Source: Agrobacterium cucumeris
Lineage (GTDB): Bacteria; Pseudomonadota; Alphaproteobacteria; Rhizobiales; Rhizobiaceae
Length of the DNA: 64,000 nucleotides
Assembly (NCBI RefSeq): GCF_030036535.1
Contig: NZ_CP080388.1
Span: 1,240,001-1,304,000, forward strand
Direction: 5' to 3'
The position numbers and the translations under genes are program-made. Below the pieces are notes generated by a model that saw only the letters and a list, made by a program, of their open reading frames with translations, was not told the origin of the DNA and did not search any database. Each line of letters starts with the position of its first letter. The stretch's first letter is position 1. This document shows positions 37,291-45,507 of the stretch, in pieces.

Positions 37291-38468
37291 GTCATATCAA
37301 GCAGCTGAAGAACGCGCCGAGCCATATCTGTGCCTCTGTCGTCGTTGCGCCATGCCAACAGCAATGGAACCGAAAATGTCAGCGGCAATGGAATTTTTGT
37401 CACCTTGGGAGAGGTTATCCCCACGGCTGAAGGTAATATCGAACAGTAGCCGTGGCCGACAATCAGCTGCACTGCCACCGGTATGCTGTCGATCTCGATT
37501 AACTGCACCTTTGACAGCCAGGTTGGTCCAAGCAGATGCTCGAGGAAGCTTTCGGCGGTCTGGCGCAGTCCGGAGGCGCGGGAAGGCAGTACCAGGCGGT
37601 GCTTGAGGATCGCCTCGCGCATCTGTGCCGGCGAATCCTGGTCCGCCGGATCAGCCGCGTCATGCTGCAGGAAACAGGAAAGGTGGCTGCGCAGAACCTC
37701 GCGGCTGCGGAGCCTGGAATTGTTTAGCGGCATGTCGACAAGCACTGCATCGTACCGCTGCTGTTCAAGCCCTTCCAGCAGGCTGTCTGCAAGCCCCGGC
37801 TGCATCAGCAGCGGTGTGTCGAAACGGCGTGCCCAGTTGGCGGCAATTCGCGCAAGAATGATTGCCGACGGGCTGTCCGTTGTTGCTGGAGGAATGCCGC
37901 CGAATGACCAATGCCGTAGATGCCGCTTGAAACGCAGCGCCGATGTGGAATCCAGCGTAGCCCAGATATCGCGTAATTTGCTGACGTGAGGTGATATGCG
38001 AAGCCCCTCGGGCGATGCGCGCGAACCGTCGCGGGTCCGTTCAAAAAGTCGGACGCCGAGATTTTCCTCCAGCATGGCGATCATCCGTGTAAGCTGTGGT
38101 TGTCCGATTTGCAGTCTCAACGCGGATTTGCGGATCGAGCCCGATTCGAGAATGTCCACGAAGCGGAAAAGCGCAATTAGCGATACGCTTTTCTGATAAA
38201 TACCCTTCGCATGGTCATCACCGCACTTGCCGTGGATCGCGAAGATTTCATCGGCGGCCCGCGCGAGATATGGGCTGAGCCTGCCCCCTTCCGCCGTCAG
38301 TATCAGACCTTTTGCGCCGTGAACGAAAAACTTGACCGAGAGGGCGTTCTCCAGACGACTGACGGCATCCGATACGGTCGAAACTGGAATGCCCGTCGCG
38401 CTGGACGCAAGATGGATGCCGCCGAGGCGAACCACCTGATCACATAAAAGAATTGTCGAAACCTTCAC
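37284..38468 (-). CDS. LysR-family regulator with two tandem HTH domains
   Basis: This 394-residue LysR-type regulator is longer than usual (about 300) because it has two successive winged-HTH domains. HTH1 lies around residues 3-60 (GGIHLASSATGIPVSTVSDAVSRLENAL, then LTAEG). HTH2 lies around 95-155 (ALFRFVDILESGSIRKSALRLQIGQPQLTRMIAMLE, then RLFERT). A degenerate effector-binding domain follows. The single open frame rules out a simple fusion of two neighbouring genes. It is divergent from the hydantoinase operon, 108 bp away, so it probably controls it. Whether both HTHs bind DNA is unknown; HTH1 is the more diverged. Confidence 0.85.
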   Translation of the reverse strand: MKVSTILLCDQVVRLGGIHLASSATGIPVSTVSDAVSRLENALSVKFFVHGAKGLILTAEGGRLSPYLARAADEIFAIHGKCGDDHAKGIYQKSVSLIALFRFVDILESGSIRKSALRLQIGQPQLTRMIAMLEENLGVRLFERTRDGSRASPEGLRISPHVSKLRDIWATLDSTSALRFKRHLRHWSFGGIPPATTDSPSAIILARIAANWARRFDTPLLMQPGLADSLLEGLEQQRYDAVLVDMPLNNSRLRSREVLRSHLSCFLQHDAADPADQDSPAQMREAILKHRLVLPSRASGLRQTAESFLEHLLGPTWLSKVQLIEIDSIPVAVQLIVGHGYCSILPSAVGITSPKVTKIPLPLTFSVPLLLAWRNDDRGTDMARRVLQLLDMTN

Positions 38469-38494
38469 TTACCGCGTCTCGTTTTGACCTTCCC

Positions 38495-38518
38495 ATTCCG
38501 GCATCAGCCGTCCGGATT
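38495..38518. promoter_or_regulatory. candidate LysR binding site in the divergent promoter
   Basis: An imperfect inverted repeat ATTCCGG-N10-CCGGATT lies midway between the tandem-HTH LysR gene and the amidohydrolase gene, 59 bp before the latter. The shape is compatible with a LysR T-N11-A type box. Low confidence without a comparison set. Confidence 0.35.
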
Positions 38519-38576
38519 TTGGGATATACCACTAATTCCATTGTGCCTCATAGTCGAAATATGACAGGAGGACGAT

Positions 38577-39959
38577 ATGGCGGATTTCGATACGGTTTTG
38601 GCGGGGCGTGTCATTCTGACGGACCGCGAGATTTCGCGAGGTTTCGTGGCCATTCGCGATGGGAAAACGGCACTCATCGGAGAAGGCCCGGCACCGGCTG
38701 GAAGAGAAAATCATGATTTTGGCACCGGCCTTTTATTGCCTGGTGCCATCGACGCTCAGGTACATTCGCTGTCGCAAAAGGGGGCTGAAGGATTTGCCGC
38801 CTCGACCCGTGCGGCGGCGGCAGGCGGCGTTACGACAATCGTGGACATGCCCTACGACGAGGGCAATCTTGTATGTTCCGCCGAGGCCGTGGCGCGTAAG
38901 GTCGCGATGATCGACGATGAGGCGCGCATCGACGTGGCACTTTACGGTACCGTCGATCCGCAAGAGGGTCCTGCCCGCATTGCTGAACAGGCGGCGGCGG
39001 GAGTTTGCGCCTATAAATTCTCGACCTTCGGCACGGATCCCCACCGCTTTCCGCGCATCCCGCCAGCGCTGCTGCGGGCCTGCTTCGCCGAGGTTGCAAA
39101 GACCGGGCTTGCGGCAGGCGTGCACAATGAGGACGATGCCTATGTCCGCGCCGCGATTGCCGAGGTGGAGGCATCCGGCATCACCGACTGGCGAGCGCAC
39201 GGCCTGTCACGTCCTGAACTGGCCGAGACGCTGGCGACGCTGCAGATTTATGAAACCGGCGCCGAGACAGATTGCCCGGCGCATGTCGTCCATTGCTCCG
39301 TCAGCCGCGGCTACGAGATCGCCGAGATGTATCGCAGGAATGGCCGGTATTCTTCCATCGAATGCTGCATTCACTACCTTGTTCTGGATGAGGAGAATGA
39401 TGTTGCACGGCTTGGCGGCAAGGCCAAGATCAACCCGCCGATACGCGCCCGACGAGAAGTGGAGGCGATCTGGCGACATCTGGCCGAAGGGCGGGTGTCG
39501 ATGGTGTCTACCGATCATGTGAGCTGGAGCGAAGATCGCAAGACCAACCCCGATATGCTGAAAAATGCCTCTGGCGTGCCCGGGCTGGAGGTGATGGTGC
39601 CGCTTTTCGTCAAGGGCGCGATCGCGCGCGGCGTGCCGCTGGTGTGGGCGGCCCGGCTGATGGCCGAAAATCCGGCCCGGCATTTTCGTCTGGACCACCA
39701 GAAAGGCGGGTTGCAGGTTGGGCGTGATGCCGACGTCATGGTGCTTGTCGATCGGCCCGTGGTGTATGACGCAGCCACCAGCCCTCACTCGATTGCGGGG
39801 TGGTCACCTTATCACGGCATGGAGCTGCCCTGGACGGTTGCAGCCACCTGGCGGCGAGGCGAGATGGTCTTCGACGGGGAAAACGTGCTTGCTGCGCCGG
39901 GAACAGGTATTTTTGTGCGGCCGCCCGAAACACTTGGTCTGCGCGAGGTGCTGTTGTGA
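38577..39959 (+). CDS. hydantoinase/dihydropyrimidinase-type cyclic amidohydrolase
   Basis: This 460-residue amidohydrolase-superfamily enzyme hydrolyses cyclic ureides. Visible ligands: Asp59/Gln61/His63 in IDAQVHS, carbamylated-Lys candidate Lys147 in CAYKF, His183 in GVHNED, His239 in HVVHCS, Asp313 in STDHVSW. The first motif has Gln where most relatives have His; the same substitution occurs in some dihydroorotases. In context I propose hydrolysis of hydantoin-5-propionate to N-carbamoyl-glutamate. It is the first gene of the plus-strand cluster, with GGAGG upstream, and it ends in a TGATG overlap with the carbamoylase. Allantoinase is an alternative. Confidence 0.8.
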   Translation: MADFDTVLAGRVILTDREISRGFVAIRDGKTALIGEGPAPAGRENHDFGTGLLLPGAIDAQVHSLSQKGAEGFAASTRAAAAGGVTTIVDMPYDEGNLVCSAEAVARKVAMIDDEARIDVALYGTVDPQEGPARIAEQAAAGVCAYKFSTFGTDPHRFPRIPPALLRACFAEVAKTGLAAGVHNEDDAYVRAAIAEVEASGITDWRAHGLSRPELAETLATLQIYETGAETDCPAHVVHCSVSRGYEIAEMYRRNGRYSSIECCIHYLVLDEENDVARLGGKAKINPPIRARREVEAIWRHLAEGRVSMVSTDHVSWSEDRKTNPDMLKNASGVPGLEVMVPLFVKGAIARGVPLVWAARLMAENPARHFRLDHQKGGLQVGRDADVMVLVDRPVVYDAATSPHSIAGWSPYHGMELPWTVAATWRRGEMVFDGENVLAAPGTGIFVRPPETLGLREVLL

Positions 39960-41197
39960 TGCGCCGCAATCTCGACGCGTCAATAAAGGACATAGAAGCG
40001 GATCTCGACGCACTGGCGCAGATTACCGATCCGGAACGCCCCTGGACCCGCCGCGCCTTCTCACCCCGTTTTGATGAAGGGCGCGACTATCTTCGGCGAC
40101 GTTTCCTGAGTGAAGGATTAAACGTCTCGATCGATACGGGCGGGAACCTGATTGGTCGACGCGAAGGCACCGAGCCGCAGGCCGGAACGATCATGCTGGG
40201 TTCACATTCCGACACCGTGCCGGATGGCGGCCGTTTTGATGGTGTTGCCGGTGTTGTCGTTGCATTGGAGGTCGCACGCATTCTTTCACGGCGCGGAGTT
40301 GCCTTGCGGCACAACCTGGCCGTCGTCGATTTTCTTGCTGAAGAAGTCTCCATTTTCGGCGTTTCCTGCATCGGTTCGCGGGCGATGGCGGGTGTTCTGC
40401 CGCAGGACTGGCTGAGGCGCATCAGCGACGGGCGCGATCTGGCGACGGCCATGCGTGATGTGGGCGGCAAGCCGGAAAGTCTTGGAGCTCCCTTGGCTGA
40501 TGACCTGAAGGCCTTTCTGGAACTGCACATCGAGCAGGGGCCGGTTCTCGAACGGGAAAAAATTGCGCTTGGGGTGGTGACAACCATTGTCGGCATCAAT
40601 CGCGTCGAGATCGAGGTTAAGGGTCGTCCCGATCATGCCGGTACGACTCCGATGGGGTTGCGCGCCGATGCCCTCGTCGCTGCGGCGCGGATCGTAAGTG
40701 AGATCGAGCGGTACGCGACGGAGCTTTCCGGTGGTCCCGGGCATTTTACCGCAACCGTGGGTGAGTTCGAAATCTCCCCCAACGCCGCCAATGTGGTGCC
40801 GGGGCGGGTCCGCATGCTGGTCGATATCCGCGCCGAACGGGCCGAGGACAAGGAGGCGTTCGTGTCCTGGCTGACCGGACTTGACGCGGACGGTGAAAAT
40901 ACGATCGAAGCGCGGCTGATTTCCGGCAATCCCGGCGTGCAGATGGATGATGGATTGCAGGAGATGCTGGCAAAGGCCGCAGACCGGCTGGACACGCCCT
41001 ATCGCAAGATGGTGTCGGGTGCGGGCCATGATGCGGCGTTCATGGCACGGCTGTGCCCTTCGGCGATGCTCTTCGTTCCATGCCGCGACGGCCGTTCCCA
41101 TTGCCCGGAAGAGTGGGCCGATGCGGCCGACCTCGCTCTGGCGGCTGAAGTTCTGGCAAACACGATTATGGAATTGGACAGAAAAAGGGAGGGCTGA
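39959..41197 (+). CDS. M20-family N-carbamoyl-L-amino-acid hydrolase / allantoate amidohydrolase type
   Basis: This 412-residue dimetal hydrolase has His83 and Asp85 in GSHSDTV, Asp94 in GRFDGVAG, Glu128-Glu129 in FLAEEV, His190 in LHIEQGP and the distal His of SGAGHD, all intact. These enzymes split N-carbamoyl amino acids to amino acid, CO2 and ammonia, or allantoate to ureidoglycine. Directly after a hydantoinase, and with no allantoin genes nearby, the carbamoylase role fits best; N-carbamoyl-L-glutamate is the predicted substrate. The start at 39959 overlaps the preceding stop (TGATG). GGAGGG precedes the next gene, two bases on. Confidence 0.85.
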   Translation: MRRNLDASIKDIEADLDALAQITDPERPWTRRAFSPRFDEGRDYLRRRFLSEGLNVSIDTGGNLIGRREGTEPQAGTIMLGSHSDTVPDGGRFDGVAGVVVALEVARILSRRGVALRHNLAVVDFLAEEVSIFGVSCIGSRAMAGVLPQDWLRRISDGRDLATAMRDVGGKPESLGAPLADDLKAFLELHIEQGPVLEREKIALGVVTTIVGINRVEIEVKGRPDHAGTTPMGLRADALVAAARIVSEIERYATELSGGPGHFTATVGEFEISPNAANVVPGRVRMLVDIRAERAEDKEAFVSWLTGLDADGENTIEARLISGNPGVQMDDGLQEMLAKAADRLDTPYRKMVSGAGHDAAFMARLCPSAMLFVPCRDGRSHCPEEWADAADLALAAEVLANTIMELDRKREG

Positions 41198-41199
41198 AG

Positions 41200-42291
41200 G
41201 TGGCCAGAATTCTGACGGAAAAAGATGTGGAACCCGCAGTGCGGGGAGGCGCGGTCTATGCGGCCGGCGGCGGCGGCTGGGTCCACCATGGACGGATGCT
41301 GGGCTACGCCGCGGTGAACGCCGGTGCGCCGGAACTCGTCTCGATTAACGAATTGAACGAAGACGAATGGGTGGCGACGGCTGCCGCCATCGGCGCGCCT
41401 GCCTCCACCACGCCCTGGGAAATGCGGGGCGTTGATTATGTCAAGGCCGTGCAGCTTTTGCAGGATGAGCTTGGTGCGAAGGTCGCGGCCCTGATGATCG
41501 GGCAGAACGGCAAGTCCTCGACCCTCAATGCATGGCTGCCTTCCGCTATCCTCGGCTGCAAGGTACTGGACGCGGTGGGTGACATGCGCGCCCATCCGAC
41601 CGGCGATATGGGCGCGATCGGTATGGCTGGAAAACCGGACCAGTCGATCCAGACGGCCGTTGGCGGAAATCGCGATCAGAACCGCTATATCGAGCTTGTA
41701 ACGCGCGGCGCAACCGGCCGGATCTCTCCTATCCTGCGCACCGCCTCCGACATGTCGGGCGGTTTCATTGCCTCGGCTCGCAACCCGGTTCGTGCCGGTT
41801 ACGTCGCGAAGAATGCGGCACTCGGCGGAATTTCCAAGGCGCTGGAACTTGGCCATGCAATCCTCGCTGCCGAGCCTCGAGGGCATGCGGCAGTCCTCGA
41901 TGCGATCCTTGCGACCACGGGCGGCAGGATCATGATCGAGGGAGAGATCACCGCTAAGGATGTCCATTATACGAATGAGGCTTTCGACGTCGGTACCGTC
42001 ACCATCGGCAGGGGCGAGAGGGCGCTGACCCTGCATGTGATGAACGAATACATGGCTGTTGATGCGGTCGATGGTCGTCGCCTTGCGACCTTTCCGGATG
42101 TCATCACCACATTGTCGCAGGAGATCGAGCCACTGTCGGTCGGCGAGCTGAAGGTCGGCATGAAGATCCATCTGCTACATGTCCCAAAGACCCTCATTCC
42201 GATCGGCGCGGGCCTGATGGACCCGGCGATTTATGTCCACCCCGAAAAGGTCATGGGCATCAACCTGACCGACTACGCATTGGAGGCCTGA
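41200..42291 (+). CDS. DUF917-family protein, candidate thiohydantoin desulfhydrase
   Basis: This 363-residue DUF917 protein starts at GTG with GGAGGG upstream and is tightly packed between the carbamoylase and the urocanase homologue. Family-typical blocks are the Gly-rich YAAGGGGWVHHGRMLGY at residues 20-36, VDAVDGRR and the C-terminal HVPKTLIPIGAGL. DUF917 genes frequently sit beside hydantoinase genes; their chemistry is poorly defined. Within an ergothioneine route, the one step otherwise unassigned is removal of sulfur from the 2-thiohydantoin propionate, so I assign that by elimination only. It could instead be a structural partner of the hydrolases. Confidence 0.7.
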   Translation: MARILTEKDVEPAVRGGAVYAAGGGGWVHHGRMLGYAAVNAGAPELVSINELNEDEWVATAAAIGAPASTTPWEMRGVDYVKAVQLLQDELGAKVAALMIGQNGKSSTLNAWLPSAILGCKVLDAVGDMRAHPTGDMGAIGMAGKPDQSIQTAVGGNRDQNRYIELVTRGATGRISPILRTASDMSGGFIASARNPVRAGYVAKNAALGGISKALELGHAILAAEPRGHAAVLDAILATTGGRIMIEGEITAKDVHYTNEAFDVGTVTIGRGERALTLHVMNEYMAVDAVDGRRLATFPDVITTLSQEIEPLSVGELKVGMKIHLLHVPKTLIPIGAGLMDPAIYVHPEKVMGINLTDYALEA

Positions 42292-42293
42292 AG

Positions 42294-43952
42294 ATGCCGA
42301 GAGAAAATCCCCGTAATCCGGGCTTCCCGATCCCTTCAGGCCCGGACCTTCGAGCCAAGGGCTGGCGGCAGGAAGCCCTGCTGCGCCTCATGGAAAACGT
42401 GCTGGCTGTTGGTGAAGACCCCGAGAACCTCGTCGTCTACGCAGCACTCGGGAAGGCGGCGCGCAGCAAGGCCGCATATGATGCCATCGTGCGTGCATTG
42501 ACCACCATGGATGAGGATCAGACACTCGTCATCCAGTCGGGAAAGCCGGTCGGCTTGATGAAGACTTCGACCGAGGCCCCGATGGTCATCATGGCCAATT
42601 GCAACATGGTCGGCCAATGGGCCAAGGCCGAGAATTTTTATGCTCTCGAACGCAAGGGCCTCATATGCTGGGGCGGCCTGACTGCGGGGGCATGGCAATA
42701 TATCGGCTCGCAGGGCGTCATTCAGGGTACCTACGAAATCTTCATGCGCATTGCCGAACGCCGCTTCGGTGGCACGCTCAATGGGCGTTTCGTACTGACC
42801 GCGGGCCTTGGTGGTATGGGAGGAGCGCAGCCGCTTGCCGGTCGCATGGCAGGCGCGGCCATCCTGTGCATAGAGATCAATCCGGAACGGGCCCGCACTC
42901 GCAAGGATATCGGCTATCTCGACGAGATTGCCGATGACCTCGATAGCGCACTGGCGCGAATTGAAGAGGCCCGCGCCAAGGGTGAGGCGCTGTCCGTCGG
43001 GCTTGTCGGCAATGCAGCGGAAATCTATCCCGAAATAGCCGCGCGCGGGATCATCCCGGATATCGTGACCGATCAGACCTCCGCCCATGATCTTGTTTAT
43101 GGCTATATTCCAATCGGTTACGATCTGGAACGGGTACGCCGCCTGCGCAGCCAGAACCCGGATGAGCTAATCGAGGCCGGCAGGGCGTCGATTGCCAAAC
43201 AGGTAACAGCCATGCTGGAATTCCAGCGGGCCGGCTCGGAGGTTTTCGACAATGGCAATTTGATCCGAACGCAGGCGCAGGCCGGTGGGGTTGCCGACGC
43301 CTTCGATATTCCGGTCTTCACCGAAGCCTATCTGCGCCCGCTGTTCTGCCGGGCGATTGGTCCCTTCCGCTGGATGGCCCTCTCCGGCGACGCCTCTGAT
43401 ATTGCGCGGATAGACGAGCTGGTGCTGGAGATGTTTCCGGACAACAAGATCGTCACCAACTGGATTTCGCTGGCGCGCAAGCATGTTCCGTTCGAGGGGC
43501 TGCCGGCACGTATCGCATGGCTTGGCCATGGCGAAAGAAGCGCGCTCGCACGGCGGGTCAACGGTCTGGTCGCTTCGGGCGAATTGAAGGGGCCGGTTGC
43601 CTTCTCTCGCGATCACCTCGATTCAGCGGGCATGGCGCATCCAAACATCATGACGGAGAACATGCTCGACGGTTCGGACGCCATCGCCGACTGGCCGCTT
43701 CTCGACGCGATGTTGCTCTGCGCTTCGCGCGCCGACCTTGTCGCACTTCATTCCGGCGGCGGGGGTTATGCGGGCTTCATGACCTCGGCAGGGGTCACGA
43801 TCGTCGCTGATGGAACCAACGCGGCCGACGACCGGCTTTCGCAATCGCTCGACAATGATACCGGGCTTGGCGTCATCCGTTACGCGGATGCGGGCTATGC
43901 CGAAGCACAGGATGAAATTGCCAGCAAGGGCATACATCACGTGAAGATCTGA
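42294..43952 (+). CDS. urocanase homologue lacking the signature Cys, candidate thiourocanate hydratase
   Basis: This 552-residue protein spans the whole urocanase fold, with MVIMANCNMVG, GSQGVIQGTYE, the NAD-binding GLGGMGGAQPLAGRMAG and DQTSAHD all present. The signature normally reads FQGLPxRICW with an essential Cys (Cys410 in Pseudomonas putida). Here it is FEGLPARIAW with Ala408 (codon 43515-43517). This is a specific, single-position change in an otherwise intact frame. No hutH, hutI or hutG of the classical histidine route is adjacent. Together this suggests an altered substrate, best explained as thiourocanate. It is translated two bases after the DUF917 stop. Confidence 0.8.
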   Translation: MPRENPRNPGFPIPSGPDLRAKGWRQEALLRLMENVLAVGEDPENLVVYAALGKAARSKAAYDAIVRALTTMDEDQTLVIQSGKPVGLMKTSTEAPMVIMANCNMVGQWAKAENFYALERKGLICWGGLTAGAWQYIGSQGVIQGTYEIFMRIAERRFGGTLNGRFVLTAGLGGMGGAQPLAGRMAGAAILCIEINPERARTRKDIGYLDEIADDLDSALARIEEARAKGEALSVGLVGNAAEIYPEIAARGIIPDIVTDQTSAHDLVYGYIPIGYDLERVRRLRSQNPDELIEAGRASIAKQVTAMLEFQRAGSEVFDNGNLIRTQAQAGGVADAFDIPVFTEAYLRPLFCRAIGPFRWMALSGDASDIARIDELVLEMFPDNKIVTNWISLARKHVPFEGLPARIAWLGHGERSALARRVNGLVASGELKGPVAFSRDHLDSAGMAHPNIMTENMLDGSDAIADWPLLDAMLLCASRADLVALHSGGGGYAGFMTSAGVTIVADGTNAADDRLSQSLDNDTGLGVIRYADAGYAEAQDEIASKGIHHVKI

Positions 43953-44024
43953 CGAGATCAAAGCAGCGAGGAGAGGCCATCAATCGCCACGAGCGGCGGA
44001 AAATTACGATCACCAATCAACACT

Positions 44025-44044
44025 GCCTGCCGTTGTCGGCAGGC
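44025..44044 (+). promoter_or_regulatory. hairpin immediately before the transporter ribosome site
   Basis: A perfect 8-bp stem GCCTGCCG/CGGCAGGC with loop TTGT lies in the 107-bp gap between the urocanase homologue and the MHS transporter, just upstream of the AAGAGGGG ribosome site. It may protect the upstream mRNA end or tune transporter translation. Confidence 0.5.
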
Positions 44045-44059
44045 CAAGAGGGGACAATA

Positions 44060-45367
44060 ATGGAAAAAACATATCAAAATTTGTCAGTGACACCGGCCAG
44101 ACGGTCATCACCGGAGCGCGCCGTTGCTGCAGCATCGATAGGCAACGCCCTCGAATGGTATGACTTCACCGTCTATGCGCTGTTTGCCATCTATATCGCC
44201 CATAATTTCTTTCCCGGCGGCGATCACACGGTCGAACTCGTGAAAGCCTTTCTTGCCTTCGGGCTGGGCTTTGTCATCCGCCCCCTGGGAGCCATCGTGA
44301 TCGGGGTCTATGGCGACAAGGCCGGTCGAAAGGCCGCACTGTTCCTGACCATCATGATCATGGCGGTGGGCACCCTGCTGATTGCGGTGGCCCCGACCTA
44401 TGCCGCGATTGGTGTGGGAGCGCCACTCATGATCCTTGCCGGACGAGTCCTTCAGGGCTTCTCCGCGGGCGGAGAAATCGGCGGAGCAGCCGCCTTTCTT
44501 GTTGAACATGCGCCAGCCGACAAAAAAGGCAAATATGCTTCCTGGCTCCAGGCAAGCATGGCGATTTCCAATATCATGGGTGCACTCGTCGCCTTTGCTG
44601 TTACCTCGCTCCTGACGGAGCAGGAGATTGGAGACTGGGGCTGGCGGATTCCGTTCTTCATCGGGGTCTTGATCGCGCCGGTGGGCCTTTGGCTGCGCAA
44701 GACGCTGGACGAAACACCGGCTTTTCAGGCGGAACAGGCAAGTCTCGAGAACCAGTCCGCCAAAACACCCCTGAAGCTCGTCTTCTCTGACTATTTCGGC
44801 CATCTGATCAAAGGTTTTGCTTTCTCGATCCTGTGGGCCGTTTGCGTTTACGTGCTGATCATCTACATGCCGATCTTCGTTCAGCGGGCTTTCGGTTTCA
44901 GTGCTTCGGAGGCGTTTACGGCATCGCTGATTGGAAACGTCTTCCTTGCGGTGGGTTGCGTCAGCGCTGGAAGTATTTCGGACAGGATCGGTCGGCGCTT
45001 GATGCTTGCTATTGCGGCCGGCGCAATGCTGGTTGCCGTCTACCCCCTGATCTGGTGGCTGCAATCTTCGCCGACGCTGACGACGCTCATCATCGTGCAA
45101 AGCCTGTTCTGCATCATGGTCTCGGGATATGTCGGGGTTGCGCCCGCTACCCTGTCCGAGCTTTTCCCGACGAATATCCGCACCACCGGCATGTCATTGG
45201 CCTATAACGCCGCTGTCACGATCTTCGGAGGATTTGCCCCGGCGACGCTGACCTGGCTCGGCAGCACGGAAATCGGTTATCACGCACCGGGATTTTACGT
45301 CATGGCCGCCGCATTCATATCGCTGATAGCGGTTCTGATCCTGCCAAAACCATATTCCACGAACTAA
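44060..45367 (+). CDS. MHS-family MFS transporter
   Basis: This 435-residue major-facilitator protein has about 12 helices. The MHS subfamily signature GNALEWYDFTVYALFA is near residues 26-41, and the loop motif GDKAGRKAAL follows helix 2. The MHS family (ProP, ShiA and relatives) imports betaines and organic acids with protons. Its position between the urocanase homologue and the lyase homologue suggests uptake of ergothioneine, itself a betaine, or of thiourocanate if the lyase acts in the periplasm. The start at 44060 follows AAGAGGGG; an upstream TTG is not favoured. Confidence 0.88.
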   Translation: MEKTYQNLSVTPARRSSPERAVAAASIGNALEWYDFTVYALFAIYIAHNFFPGGDHTVELVKAFLAFGLGFVIRPLGAIVIGVYGDKAGRKAALFLTIMIMAVGTLLIAVAPTYAAIGVGAPLMILAGRVLQGFSAGGEIGGAAAFLVEHAPADKKGKYASWLQASMAISNIMGALVAFAVTSLLTEQEIGDWGWRIPFFIGVLIAPVGLWLRKTLDETPAFQAEQASLENQSAKTPLKLVFSDYFGHLIKGFAFSILWAVCVYVLIIYMPIFVQRAFGFSASEAFTASLIGNVFLAVGCVSAGSISDRIGRRLMLAIAAGAMLVAVYPLIWWLQSSPTLTTLIIVQSLFCIMVSGYVGVAPATLSELFPTNIRTTGMSLAYNAAVTIFGGFAPATLTWLGSTEIGYHAPGFYVMAAAFISLIAVLILPKPYSTN

Positions 45368-45430
45368 GAGATGGGCCGCCAAAGGCCCAGCTCCCACATA
45401 GCTCAACCCACCATGTCTGGAAAATTACAG

Positions 45431-45450
45431 TCGAAGCGAAGCCGCTTCGA
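45431..45450 (+). promoter_or_regulatory. perfect hairpin between transporter and lyase genes
   Basis: TCGAAGCG-AAGC-CGCTTCGA (8-bp stem) sits 64 bp after the MHS stop and 58 bp before the lyase start. Without a U-tract it may be an mRNA stabiliser or a regulator site. Confidence 0.45.
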
Positions 45451-45507
45451 TGGCCGGACACTGCTGCAAAGACAACTGCATAATAACAACCAACTCAAGG
45501 GAACATC

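Noticed and set aside
39959..41197. Carbamoylase as allantoate amidohydrolase of a purine route
   Set aside because: The fold cannot exclude it, but no ureidoglycolate, uricase or xanthine genes are nearby, and the urocanase and lyase homologues do not fit purine breakdown.
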